64,000 nt of DNA from Nannocystis exedens (GTDB taxonomy: Bacteria; Myxococcota_A; Polyangia; Nannocystales; Nannocystaceae): assembly GCF_002343915.1 (NCBI RefSeq), contig NZ_NETK01000001.1:1922001-1986000 (forward strand), read 5' to 3'. A program made the translations under genes and the position numbers. Each line of letters opens with the position of its first letter. Position 1 is the first letter of the stretch. The notes under the pieces are model-generated. The model saw only the letters and a list, made by a program, of their open reading frames with translations, made no database searches and had not been told where the DNA came from. Shown here in pieces: positions 32,523 to 42,617 of the stretch.

Positions 32523-34018
32523 ACAAGCCTCACCCCGAGCTGGAGTCTGTTTCGAGCCCGCCTCCCGGCGAGCCGGCGCGCGTGCTGGTGATCGACGACG
32601 ACGAGGTCGACCGCGAGCTGGTCCGTCGGTGCCTGGCCAGGTCCGGCCTCGAGGTCACGCTGCTCGAGGAGGACGACCCGATCGCCGCGCTCGCGCGCGT
32701 GCGCCGGTCGCCGGTCGAGGTCGTGCTGCTCGACTATCAGTTCCCGCGTCACGACGGGCTGGTCGTGCTCCGCGGGCTGCGCGAGCTCGACGTGTTCGTG
32801 CCGGCGATCGTGCTCACCGGGCACGAGGACACCGCGCTGGCGGTCGAGCTGATGAAGAACGGGGCCGTCGACTACATCGCCAAGGGCGCGCTGACGCCTC
32901 AGCGGCTCGGGCAGAGCATCCGCCACGCGCTCCGCCTGCGCGCGTCGGAGCTGGCGACCCGCGCGGCGCAGGAGGCCCTGCGCGCGAGCGAGGAGTTCAG
33001 CCGGCGGATCCTCGAGTCGAGCCACGACGGCATCGTCGTGCTCGACCTCGAGGGGCGCATGCTGTCGATCAGCCCCGGCGGGCTGCGCATGCTCGGCGCC
33101 GCCGAGCCCGGTCAGCTCCGCGGCCGTCCCTGGGTCGACCTGTGGAGCAGCGCTCACCGCCAGGAGGTCGCCGAGGCGCTCGCCACGGCGCGAGCCGGCA
33201 AGGTCGGTCGGGTCGTCGGGCTGGGCCCGGCGCTCGACGGCGCGTCGATGTGGTGGGACGTCATCGTCTCGCCGGTGCTCGCCGCCAGCGGCAAGCCGGA
33301 GCGGCTGGTCGCCACGGCGCGCGACGTCACCGAGCAGCGGCGGCAGGCGGAGTTCGAGCAACAGCTGATCGGGATCGTCAGCCACGACCTGCGCAACCCG
33401 CTGTCGGCGATGCTGACCGGCGCCTGGCTGCTGGCCGAGAGCCTGCCGCCCGACTCGCCGCTCGCCGACGTCGTGCAGCGGATCGTCCGCAGCGGTGAGC
33501 GCGCGACCCGGCTGATCCGCGACCTGCTCGACTTTACGCAGGTGCGCGCGAGCGGACGGCTCCCGATCGATCCCCGGCCGGTCGAGATCCACGAGGTGTG
33601 CCGGCAGGTCGTCGAAGAGATGGCGCTCAACCATCCCGACCGCGTCATCCTCCACCAGCCGGAGGGCGACGGCGAAGGCCGGTGGGATCCCGATCGGCTC
33701 GCCCAGGCGGTCGGCAACCTCGTCCACAACGCGCTCAGCTACGGACTTTCCGGCGCGCCGGTCACCGTCCGCAGCGTCGGCCGCGGGGCGCGTGCGCAGG
33801 TGCTCGTGCACAACGAGGGTCCACCCATCCCGCCGGAGTCGATCCCGTCGCTGTTCCAACCGTTCCGCCGCGGCGAACAGCGCCACGATCGCGAGCGCAG
33901 CATCGGCCTCGGCCTGTTCATCGTCCGTGAGATCGTCGACGCGCACGGCGGAAACGTGGCTGTACACTCGGCCGTGGGCGAAGGGACGACCTTTCACATC
34001 GACCTGCCGCGTCTTTAG
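32519..34018 (+). CDS. REC-PAS-histidine kinase
   Basis: The 499-residue protein starts at a GTG overlapping the previous stop. Order: receiver (about 20-140; VLVIDDDEVDRELV, VVLLDYQFPRHDG, IVLTGHEDT, YIAKGAL), PAS (about 160-275; ILESSHDGIVVLDLEGRML), HisKA (IGIVSHDLRNPLSAMLTGAWLL) and HATPase (AVGNLVHNALSYG, SIGLGLFIVREIV). It lacks membrane helices. The N-terminal receiver suggests control by phosphorylation from the upstream two-core kinase or transfer from the Rcp1-like protein. The HATPase G1 box is modified (HNEGPPIPPES in place of DxGxGI), yet the G2 box is intact, so activity is likely but not certain. Confidence 0.92.
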   Translation: MNKPHPELESVSSPPPGEPARVLVIDDDEVDRELVRRCLARSGLEVTLLEEDDPIAALARVRRSPVEVVLLDYQFPRHDGLVVLRGLRELDVFVPAIVLTGHEDTALAVELMKNGAVDYIAKGALTPQRLGQSIRHALRLRASELATRAAQEALRASEEFSRRILESSHDGIVVLDLEGRMLSISPGGLRMLGAAEPGQLRGRPWVDLWSSAHRQEVAEALATARAGKVGRVVGLGPALDGASMWWDVIVSPVLAASGKPERLVATARDVTEQRRQAEFEQQLIGIVSHDLRNPLSAMLTGAWLLAESLPPDSPLADVVQRIVRSGERATRLIRDLLDFTQVRASGRLPIDPRPVEIHEVCRQVVEEMALNHPDRVILHQPEGDGEGRWDPDRLAQAVGNLVHNALSYGLSGAPVTVRSVGRGARAQVLVHNEGPPIPPESIPSLFQPFRRGEQRHDRERSIGLGLFIVREIVDAHGGNVAVHSAVGEGTTFHIDLPRL

Positions 34019-34330
34019 GGTCCGACGACGACGGCGGACGATCGCCGCCGCCACGGCTGCCGTGGCCCCTTGCGGTCGCCCGAAAGCCGTCCGCGCCCAT
34101 GAACCCTGGCTCGCGGCGCCCGTCGTCTCGCGCGACGGCTCGAATCGGTGCTCGGTCAAGGGCTTGCGCTCGACCCCGTGGACCGGCTCGGCTCGGGCCG
34201 CCCTCGATGGGCCCCCGGGTCTTCTTGTTCGCGCTCTTCATGCACGCGTCGATCGCCGCGACCCCGGAGCCCGGCCCCGGACGCCGCGGGCGATCGAGAA
34301 TGGGGCTCGCGCGAGCCCCTGGCGTCGGTG
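34019..34330. other. Intergenic stretch between convergent genes
   Basis: No supportable gene; small frames lack motifs. No CATG-14 dyad and no convincing terminator hairpin was seen here. Confidence 0.4.
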
Positions 34331-34975
34331 CTACTTCTCTTCGCAGACGATGGCGTTGTTGAACTCGCCGGTGAGGCTCTTCGCCGCGGCGCTCGCCTCG
34401 GGGAGAGCGACGGTGCCCGACATCGCCGCGTCGCTCGTCTTGGTGAACGTCACGACGAACCCTCGCATGCCGCCGCTCCGGACGAACGGCTGCCCGGGCT
34501 TCGTGACGTGGATCTCGCCCCGGGTGTCCGTGAGCGTCTTCAGGTCCTTCGCGACCGCGGGGCTCTTGCCGGAGACGATGACGGAGACGGGGCTCTTGTC
34601 GATCTCCTCCGCGTAGTTGGCACACGTGAGCTTCGCGCCCGCCGGCCCATTGTGGAGCCAGATGGCGTAGTCGTACCCCGCCGCGTCCTTGTAGAACGTC
34701 ACGACCGGCGCTCCCGAAAGCTGCACGGATGCGGGATCCAGCTTTACGGTCGGATGGTCCGGGGTGACTTCGAAGACGACGGAGCTGCTGGGTTCCGGGC
34801 TCGATTCGACGGTGGGGCTGCTTGGTTTCGGGGTCGATTCGGCGGTGGAGCCGCTCGCTTTCGGGGTCGCTTCGGCCTTGGAGCTGCTCGACTCCGAGGT
34901 CGGTTGGGAGCAGCCGGCCACGGTCAGGGCAACGGCGGCGAGGACGGAGGGGAGAAGGAGGAATTGTCTCGACAT
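34331..34975 (-). CDS. Lipoprotein of unknown function
   Basis: The 214-residue protein is read from ATG 34975 (MSRQFLLLPSVLAAVALTVAGC); the lipobox is VAGC. A Ser/Thr/Pro/Glu linker of about 50 residues (STAESTPKPSSPTVESSPEP) precedes a folded part: VFEVTPDHPTVKLDPASVQLSGAPVVTFYKDAAGYDYAIWLHNG, then CANYAEEIDK, ETRGEIHVTKPG-like and FNNAIVCEEK. Two Cys (in TCANY and IVCEEK) may form a disulfide. A purine-rich stretch (GGAGGGGAGAAGGAGG-like) upstream would serve as ribosome-binding site. The family is not recognised. A longer frame to 35074 exists but would put 33 residues before the signal peptide. Confidence 0.8.
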   Translation of the reverse strand: MSRQFLLLPSVLAAVALTVAGCSQPTSESSSSKAEATPKASGSTAESTPKPSSPTVESSPEPSSSVVFEVTPDHPTVKLDPASVQLSGAPVVTFYKDAAGYDYAIWLHNGPAGAKLTCANYAEEIDKSPVSVIVSGKSPAVAKDLKTLTDTRGEIHVTKPGQPFVRSGGMRGFVVTFTKTSDAAMSGTVALPEASAAAKSLTGEFNNAIVCEEK

Positions 34976-35128
34976 GATGGGCTGCAGATCCCCTGGGCTC
35001 TCCGCTGGAGCGCGGTTCGGGGGTAATGAGGTGATGGACGAGCCATGGCGTCGGACACGGTCAGGCTCTCTCACCGCCAGGACGCAGCGAGGAGCTCGAC
35101 CGTCTCACCCAATTATCGGGCCCTGATC

Positions 35129-36019
35129 CTATTGCCCCGACTCATCCCCGCCGTGGGTCTGGCGGAGGAGTCCCGGCAGCGTCCCGTAGAGGTTCGAGGC
35201 GACGAGCCGCATCAGCTGGCCGAGCTCCTCGGCTGGGAGGCCGAGCGAGGTCATCAGCCGGGTGCGGGTCCGCTTCAGCAGGTCGGCCCGAGCCTCGGCG
35301 AGCCAGCGCGCAGCGGTCGCGCGGGACACCCGGTAGAACGCGCCGATCTCCGGGAGCGTGAGCTGATCGTTGATCTGGAGGCGGAGCAGGGTACGGCTCC
35401 GCTTGCTGAGCTCGGCGAGGGCCGCCGCGAACGCCCGCTTGAACTCGTCGCGGTAGCTGGCCTTGAGGAACGCGAGCGCCTGATCGTCGCCTTCGTCTGC
35501 GATCGCCTCGAGCGTCTCGTCCTCGAGCGCGAGCTCCTGGCGCTTGCGCCCGAGGCTGATGGCGGTGCGCACGGCGGAGATCCGCAGCCACGCCGCGAGG
35601 GCGCCTTGACCACCGAACCCTGCGAGCTTCCTCGACTCGCCGACGACGAGCTTCATCAGCAGCTCCTGCACGACGTCCTCGACGGAGAGGCGGCCGCCGA
35701 GCCGGGCGACCACGTGCGTGGCCGCGGTGCGGGTCAGCCGCTCGAGGATCGCCAGCGCCGGCTTGTCCCCCGCCAGACACGCGCCGACGAGGTAGACGTC
35801 GGCCACCGCGAGCTGCGCGAACGCGGCGACGAGGTCGGCCTCGCTGTCGAGCCGCGGCGCGAGGGCCTCGAGCCAGAGCTCGTCGCGGATCGTCAGCTCC
35901 GGCCACTTCGCGCGCGTCGCCGCGGCGGCGGCCTCGAGCTGGGCGGCGAGCTCGGTGACATCGGCGGGAGCGAGCGTGTGCCCGGTACGCGCGGCGAGCT
36001 GCAGGGCCAGGGTACGCAT
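35129..36019 (-). CDS. Sigma-70 family (ECF-like) RNA polymerase sigma factor
   Basis: The 296-residue protein has a region 2-like segment (LERLTRTAATHVVARLGGRLSVEDVVQELLMKLVVG ... LAAWLRISAVRTAISLGRKRQ) and a region 4 helix-turn-helix (ELSKRSRTLLRLQINDQLTLPEIGAFYRVSRATAARWLAEARADLL). Its N-terminal about 90 residues and its length exceed a normal ECF factor, resembling the myxobacterial sigma group seen next to Ser/Thr kinases. The ATG is 2 bp past the stop of the upstream Ser/Thr kinase gene, so both come from one mRNA. That kinase carries an anti-sigma-type zinc finger, suggesting it controls this sigma factor. Target promoters are unknown. Confidence 0.88.
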   Translation of the reverse strand: MRTLALQLAARTGHTLAPADVTELAAQLEAAAAATRAKWPELTIRDELWLEALAPRLDSEADLVAAFAQLAVADVYLVGACLAGDKPALAILERLTRTAATHVVARLGGRLSVEDVVQELLMKLVVGESRKLAGFGGQGALAAWLRISAVRTAISLGRKRQELALEDETLEAIADEGDDQALAFLKASYRDEFKRAFAAALAELSKRSRTLLRLQINDQLTLPEIGAFYRVSRATAARWLAEARADLLKRTRTRLMTSLGLPAEELGQLMRLVASNLYGTLPGLLRQTHGGDESGQ

Positions 36020-36021
36020 CG

Positions 36022-38817
36022 TCAACGCGACCACCCTTCGAGTTGATCGTGCAGGACAGCCCGCATCGCCACGTACGGCTCGCCTTCGAGGTCGGCGAGC
36101 GCAGCCATCGCCTGGCGGGCGAGCGCGACGGCGCGGGGGCGGTCCCCACCGCGGGCCTCGATGCCGGCCAGGATCGTCCACGCCGCGGCGCGCTCCGGCG
36201 GCTCGGCGTTCGCGCGCGTCCAGGCGGCGAGCGCCTGCTCGGCGGCGGTTCGCGCTTCGGCATCACGGCCGACCTCGGACAGGCAGGCGGCCAGGTTGAC
36301 GTACGCGAGCGCCTGCTGGTCGGGCGGCTCCGCCGCGCGCAGCGAGAGGGCGAGCGCCCGCTCGTAGTGCGGAATCGCGGCCGAGCAGCGATCGCGCGCC
36401 TGCTGGACCGCGCCGAGCTGGCTCTCCAGCTGGGACCGCAGCACCGGCTCATCGAGGCCGGTACGCGCGAGCGCCTCGAGCGCGCGCTCGGCGAGCCGCT
36501 GGGCGCGATCGAGGTCACCGCGCATCCACGCCAGATCGGCCAGCGCGGAGTCGGTGGTGGCGACCTCGAGCGTGGCCTCGCCATCAACGGCGGCAAAGAT
36601 CGCTCGCGCGCGCTCGAAGTGGCGCTCGGCGTCCTCGATCTCGCCGTTTCTGCGCTCGAGCACCGCCAGGTCGTGGAGCGTCCGGCCGACCTCGGGATGC
36701 TGGGGCCCGAACGCCGCCTCCTCGATCTCGAGCGCACGACGAAGCTCGGCCGCCCCCTCGGCGATCCGATCGACCTTGCCGAGCGCCGAGCCGAGGGCCC
36801 CGATGGCGCTGGCGAGGCCGAGGCGACGCGCCGGATCGCGGGCGGCGGCGACCTCGAGCTGGGCGATCCCGCGTCGATAATGCGCGATCGCCTCGTCGGT
36901 GCGCCCGAGCTGGAACAGGGCGTCGGCGCGCACGATCTCGATGCGCTCGCTGCGGGGGAGTCCGCGGGCGGCGAACGCCTCGACTGCGTCGCAGACGCCG
37001 AGCGCATCCGCGGCGCGGTGGTCGTCGATCAGGGCCGCGGCCTCGACGAGCAGCGCAGCAGCCAGCAAATCGTCCTCTCGTGCGTTGCTCGCCGCGCGGG
37101 CTGCCGCGATCGCATGCTCGCGCGCTGCGGTTCGTGCGTGCGCATCGAGCTCGACCCTGGCGACCGCCAGCATCGCCTGGGCCCTGGGCCCCAGCTCGGT
37201 CGTGCGCTCGGCCTGCGCCAGGACCTCGGGCGCGTGGACCATCGCTTCCTCCCATCGCCCCGACCGCTGGAGCGCGTCGACCCTCGCGGTGGACGCGAGC
37301 AGCGAGGCCGAGGCCGGGGAGGTCGTGGCGCGAGCGTCGACGCATTCGGCCGGGCTGGGCAGGGCGACGACCGCGGCGGTCGCGTGGTCGACGACGCTGG
37401 CGTCGGCCTTCTCCCACACGGCGAGCTGGGCGCGGAGCTCGCCGAGCTGGCGATCGAGGCAGCTCACCCGCGCGGCCCGGGCCGGCCCTGCCAGGCAGGC
37501 GGAGCGTCGCTGGAGCCGCCACGCGTCGGTCCAGTGCGCGACCAGCGAGGTGATCGAGGCGATCGTGGCCGCGCTGCGCTCCGGCGCGACCGCCTCGAAC
37601 CGTCGCGCGAGGGCGGCCTGCGCCTCCGCGTTCCACACCGAATCGACGAGGTGATCGCCGCACGGCTCTTCCGGCTGCGCCAGCGGGGCGAGCAGCCCCA
37701 TCACGATCACCGCGCCGATCGCGGCCGCGACCATCAAGGTCAGCCTTCGACGCGTGCGACGAATGCCCCGATCGAGGCCATCGAGCATGGTCGTCAAGTC
37801 GGGCCACCGCCGTGCCGGGTCGACGGCGAGGCCGCGTCGCACGGCGCGATCGAGCCAGGCGGGGATCCGACGCGAACCGCGCCGAATCCGGCCGCCTGCC
37901 ATCTCGCTCCACATCCCTTCGGGCGTGGTGCCGGCGAACGGGTGGCTGTCGTGCAGCGCCTCGTACAGGGTGACCGCGAACGCGTATTGATCGGTGCGCG
38001 CGTCGTGAGCGCGACCGACGGGCGCGGCGATTCCCCCCGCTGGCGGCGGCAGCATGCCGGTCAGCTCGGGGGCGAGGTAGGCAGGGGTGCCGGAGAGCGC
38101 GCCGGTCGCGGCGGTGAGGGCGTGAGCCTGGGGGAGAAGGCCCGTGCTCGTCGGTGCGCCGATCGGGCGCGCGAGGCCGAAGTCGGCCACGCGTGGCCGG
38201 CCCTCCTTGTCGATGAGGATGTTCTCGGGCTTGAAGTCCCGATGGAGGAGGCCCGCGGCGTGGGCGGCCGCGAGGCCACGGCCGGCAGCGAGGACGACCT
38301 GCACGATCTCTTGCCACCCGCGAGTTCGCTGGCGCAACCAGGCCCGCAGCGTCGCCCCTTCGATCCATTCCATGACGAGGAAGGTCTCGGCTCCCACGTC
38401 GACGATCTCGTGCACCGCGACGACGTTGGGGTGCTGGAGTTGCGCCGCGGCCCGCGCTTCGCGGATGAGATGCCCGCGGCTGCCGGCGGTCCCCGCGACC
38501 TGGCTGTGCAGGCGCTTCAACGCGACCGGCCGCGCGAGCTCGAGATCTTCGCCCCGGAACACCTCACCCATGGCTCCGCGGCCGATCACGGCGCGGACTT
38601 GGTAGCGTCCGATCCGTCCACCGACGAGGCACCCGGCATCGTGCGACGGTGTCGAGTGGACGCGGATCATGGCCGCCAGCAACTGTCGGCACGACGCACA
38701 CTCGTCGACGTGATCCTCGACCTCGAGCCGCGCGGGCTCCGCGAGCGTGGCGCCCACGAAGGCCTGCGCGCGCTGCTCGTCGATGCACGCCGAGGGCACG
38801 GGCATACCTATACCCAT
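36022..38817 (-). CDS. Ser/Thr protein kinase with N-terminal zinc finger and C-terminal TPRs
   Basis: The 931-residue protein is read from ATG 38817. Residues 11-43 contain C-x(24)-H-x(3)-C-x(2)-C (C11, H36, C40, C43), the zf-HC2 pattern of anti-sigma factors. The kinase domain spans about 67-330: GRGAMGEVFRGED, VALKRLHS, HRDFKPEN, DFGLARP and YLAPELTGM. One membrane helix follows (LTLMVAAAIGAVIVMGLLAPL, about 350-372). The remaining about 550 residues are helical repeats with TPR character, outside the membrane. The sigma factor gene follows with a 2-bp gap. The design suggests sensing outside, phosphorylation inside, and direct holding of the sigma factor by the zinc finger; the last point is inference. 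Confidence 0.93.
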   Translation of the reverse strand: MGIGMPVPSACIDEQRAQAFVGATLAEPARLEVEDHVDECASCRQLLAAMIRVHSTPSHDAGCLVGGRIGRYQVRAVIGRGAMGEVFRGEDLELARPVALKRLHSQVAGTAGSRGHLIREARAAAQLQHPNVVAVHEIVDVGAETFLVMEWIEGATLRAWLRQRTRGWQEIVQVVLAAGRGLAAAHAAGLLHRDFKPENILIDKEGRPRVADFGLARPIGAPTSTGLLPQAHALTAATGALSGTPAYLAPELTGMLPPPAGGIAAPVGRAHDARTDQYAFAVTLYEALHDSHPFAGTTPEGMWSEMAGGRIRRGSRRIPAWLDRAVRRGLAVDPARRWPDLTTMLDGLDRGIRRTRRRLTLMVAAAIGAVIVMGLLAPLAQPEEPCGDHLVDSVWNAEAQAALARRFEAVAPERSAATIASITSLVAHWTDAWRLQRRSACLAGPARAARVSCLDRQLGELRAQLAVWEKADASVVDHATAAVVALPSPAECVDARATTSPASASLLASTARVDALQRSGRWEEAMVHAPEVLAQAERTTELGPRAQAMLAVARVELDAHARTAAREHAIAAARAASNAREDDLLAAALLVEAAALIDDHRAADALGVCDAVEAFAARGLPRSERIEIVRADALFQLGRTDEAIAHYRRGIAQLEVAAARDPARRLGLASAIGALGSALGKVDRIAEGAAELRRALEIEEAAFGPQHPEVGRTLHDLAVLERRNGEIEDAERHFERARAIFAAVDGEATLEVATTDSALADLAWMRGDLDRAQRLAERALEALARTGLDEPVLRSQLESQLGAVQQARDRCSAAIPHYERALALSLRAAEPPDQQALAYVNLAACLSEVGRDAEARTAAEQALAAWTRANAEPPERAAAWTILAGIEARGGDRPRAVALARQAMAALADLEGEPYVAMRAVLHDQLEGWSR

Positions 38818-39103
38818 GCCGCGGTACGCCGACCATCGCCACGTCGCGACAAAAAGGTTTGTCCAGGAGATTTGTCGGCGGGTCGAGTGCTCGGACGGCT
38901 CCTTCACGCCTCCCGGGCGCCCGCGGCCGCTCGGACGAACCCCGGCCGAGGCGCGCAAGGAGGCCCGGCAAACGGCGCCGGTGGGGGTCCTCCTCGGCGC
39001 CGAGGCCGAGGCGATCTCCGCCCGCTCGCGCAGCACCGCGACCAGCCTCTGCTTCGGCGTCGAACGCGAGCCCGTTCGCGGCCGACGACTCGGCCCCGCC
39101 GGC

Positions 39104-39706
39104 TCATCCGCCGAGAACGCCCGCGAGCAACACGCGGACCATCTGGCCGAGCCGCGCCGTGTCGAGCGACGGCACGAGCAGCTTCTGGACGCGGGCGCCC
39201 TGGTACAGCGCGACCAGCGTCCACGCGAGGTACTCGGTGTCGAGCGTCGCGGGCAGGCGGCCGCCGGCGACCGCCTCGTCGAGGATGCCGCGGATGGCCT
39301 GCACCATGTCGACGTGCACCTCGGCGTAGCTGGCCGCCAGCTCGGGGTCGGTCACCGCGTCCGCGTGCATCTGCAAGGACATGCGGTGGTCGGCCTGCAG
39401 CTCGGGCGCGTCGAGCAGCCCGAACATCGCCCCTGCCATGTCCCGCATCGCGGCGAGCGGATCCGGGGCCGCGCGGATCGCCTCGGGGAAGCGCCGGTTC
39501 GCCGCGCGCGCCTCGGCGTGGAGCGCCTCGCGGATCGCCGCCTTGCTCGGGAAGTGCGTGTAGATGCCGCCCGCGCTGATCCCTGCCTCCGCGCAGATGT
39601 CTTCGATGGTGGCGGCCCGCGTGCCCTTGCGGGCGAACACGGCGCGGGCGGCTTCGAGGATCAACCTGCGACGCGCGGCGGTGTGCTCGGGGGAGACGCG
39701 GGGCAC
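39104..39706 (-). CDS. TetR/AcrR-family regulator
   Basis: The 200-residue protein has a standard N-terminal helix-turn-helix (RRRLILEAARAVFARKGTRAATIEDICAEAGISAGGIYTHFPSKAAI) and a C-terminal ligand domain (FGLLDAPELQADHRMSLQMHADA; EYLAWTLVALYQGARVQKL). It lies 44 bp after the hydrolase gene in the same direction, so it is probably the second gene of an operon whose promoter, at 41.1 kb, carries a palindrome. It would then repress its own operon, with the inducer perhaps being a substrate of the hydrolase. The inducer is unknown. Confidence 0.9.
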   Translation of the reverse strand: MPRVSPEHTAARRRLILEAARAVFARKGTRAATIEDICAEAGISAGGIYTHFPSKAAIREALHAEARAANRRFPEAIRAAPDPLAAMRDMAGAMFGLLDAPELQADHRMSLQMHADAVTDPELAASYAEVHVDMVQAIRGILDEAVAGGRLPATLDTEYLAWTLVALYQGARVQKLLVPSLDTARLGQMVRVLLAGVLGG

Positions 39707-39750
39707 GACGACCTCCCCGCCTGTCTACCAGAACCGCGCGCGCCGCGGGC

Positions 39751-41058
39751 TCACAGGTTGTCGTCGAGCCAGTCGAACAGCCGGTGGGTCAGCATCGCGG
39801 TGGCGCCGGGCTGCACGTGGAACTGCGCCGCCTCCTCGGCCGTGAAGCGCAGGTAGTCCTTGGGGCAGGTGAGCGCGGCGTACAGCTCGGCGGCCTGTCC
39901 GCGCCCCTCGGCCTCGGCGTCGAACACCAGCGTGCGCGCGCGGATGTCGGCCACCGAGTCGCCGAGGCGGAAGCGGTCGACCTCGGCGATGAAGGCCGAC
40001 GGGGTGTCGACGCCGTGGTGCCAGTAGGCGTCGCGGATGCCCCAGCGCACGAAGTCGCTGTGCGCCATGAGCTGCGTGACGGCGGCGTCGAAGGCGTCGC
40101 GGTCCGCCGCGTAGAGGTCCGGCAGCTCCGGATCGATGAGCGCGAGCTCCGCCCGGATCGCAGCCCCCCAGTCGAGCACGCCGGGGTTGGCGACCAGCAC
40201 GGCCAGGCGGTGCTCGTGGGCGGCCGCGCGCGGCGCCAGATACCCGCCCAGGCTGACGCCGAACAGCCCGAGCCGCGCCGGATCGACCTCGGGCATCGCC
40301 ACGAGGAAGTCGACGACCGGGGTCACGACCGCCTCCCAGTCGTGGCGGAACGGCAGGCCCTGGAGGCGGATCGTCTTGCCCATGCCGGGGCCGTCGAACA
40401 GCAGCACGTTGTACCCGCGGGCCATGGCGGCATCGACGACGAACTTGCCGTCCTCCGCCCAACCGTCCTTGCCCTCGTGGAAGATCAGGGTCGGCAGGGC
40501 GCCCTCGGCCTCGTGCGGGCGGCAGAAGTACCCGGGCAGCGTGGTGGACGCGTAGGGGATCGCCACCGGGGCGCAGGGCGAGTTCGACAGCAGCAGGGAG
40601 CGCGCGTGCAGGTCGACCGCCTCCGCCGCGAGCGCCGCCACCTCGGGGTCCCAGGGATCGGGGTGCCGGTGCAGGGCGGCGCGGAGATAGGTGGCGGCTC
40701 GCTGATAGGCCGTCGCGGCGGTCCGCGGGTGCCCGTCGGCCTCGCTCGCCTCGGCGAGCGCCCGCAGGCGCCGCGAGGTCTGCAGGAAGGCCGCAGTCCA
40801 CCCGCGCTCATCCGCGGGATCGACCCGCGTCAGCGTCTCGAGCACCTCGGCGACGTCGGTCGCCCCCATCCACGCCTGACCGAGATAATAGAGGGCGACC
40901 TCGTTCAGCACGGGATCGGCCATCCCCAGGTCCCACCAGCCGTCCCGCTCCGCGGGCTCCATGCCCGTGTCGCACGTCGGCGACGCATCGCCGCTCGACG
41001 GCCCCGGGTCGCAAGCCGTCAGCCACAGGGTCATCCACATCCAGTTCGAAGCTCGCAT
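39751..41058 (-). CDS. Alpha/beta-hydrolase lipoprotein (FrsA/dipeptidyl-peptidase-like)
   Basis: The 435-residue protein is read from ATG 41058, chosen because GGAGGA lies 9-14 bp upstream; an ATG at 41085 is possible. The N-terminus ends in a lipobox-like TAC (MWMTLWLTAC). About residues 60-180 are a helical cap. The hydrolase core has LPTLIFHEGKDGW, NVLLFDGPGMGKT (oxyanion region), GLFGVSLGGY (nucleophile elbow, Ser in GVSLGG), and the late segment RARTLVFDAEAEGRG with the likely acid; the His is probably in AEEAAQFHVQPG. This is the FrsA-like single-domain esterase layout. Two Cys pairs (CDTG, SPCAP, YFCRP, TCPKD) fit an exported protein. It is co-directed with the TetR gene downstream. 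Confidence 0.85.
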   Translation of the reverse strand: MRASNWMWMTLWLTACDPGPSSGDASPTCDTGMEPAERDGWWDLGMADPVLNEVALYYLGQAWMGATDVAEVLETLTRVDPADERGWTAAFLQTSRRLRALAEASEADGHPRTAATAYQRAATYLRAALHRHPDPWDPEVAALAAEAVDLHARSLLLSNSPCAPVAIPYASTTLPGYFCRPHEAEGALPTLIFHEGKDGWAEDGKFVVDAAMARGYNVLLFDGPGMGKTIRLQGLPFRHDWEAVVTPVVDFLVAMPEVDPARLGLFGVSLGGYLAPRAAAHEHRLAVLVANPGVLDWGAAIRAELALIDPELPDLYAADRDAFDAAVTQLMAHSDFVRWGIRDAYWHHGVDTPSAFIAEVDRFRLGDSVADIRARTLVFDAEAEGRGQAAELYAALTCPKDYLRFTAEEAAQFHVQPGATAMLTHRLFDWLDDNL

Positions 41059-41112
41059 CGTCGTGTCCTCCGGCCGGTTCAACACCTCCGCCCGGCCGGA
41101 GCGTCACCAAAA

Positions 41113-41130
41113 AAAACGAATACTCGTTTT
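41113..41130. promoter_or_regulatory. TetR-type operator upstream of hydrolase/TetR operon
   Basis: AAAACGA (41113-41119) and TCGTTTT (41124-41130) form a perfect dyad with spacer ATAC, 55 bp before the hydrolase ATG. An A-run (41109-41116) overlaps it, unusual in this GC-rich DNA. It is the natural site for the TetR product encoded in the same operon. Confidence 0.75.
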
Positions 41131-41247
41131 CTTTAAACCCGCATCCGCAGACCCGCAGGCCCGGGCGCGCGGGCGATCACGAGCAGGGCGGGCGACGACA
41201 CGACCGCGCCGGTGAGCGCGGCTCGTCGATCGCCGCTCCCCTCGCAG

Positions 41248-42613
<1,366 letters not shown>

Positions 42614-42617
<4 letters not shown>

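Noticed and set aside
38805-38820. GGCAT/ATGCC inverted repeat at the zinc-finger kinase start
   Set aside because: It lies in the first codons, has only a 5-bp stem with a loose loop and lacks the CATG-14 spacing.
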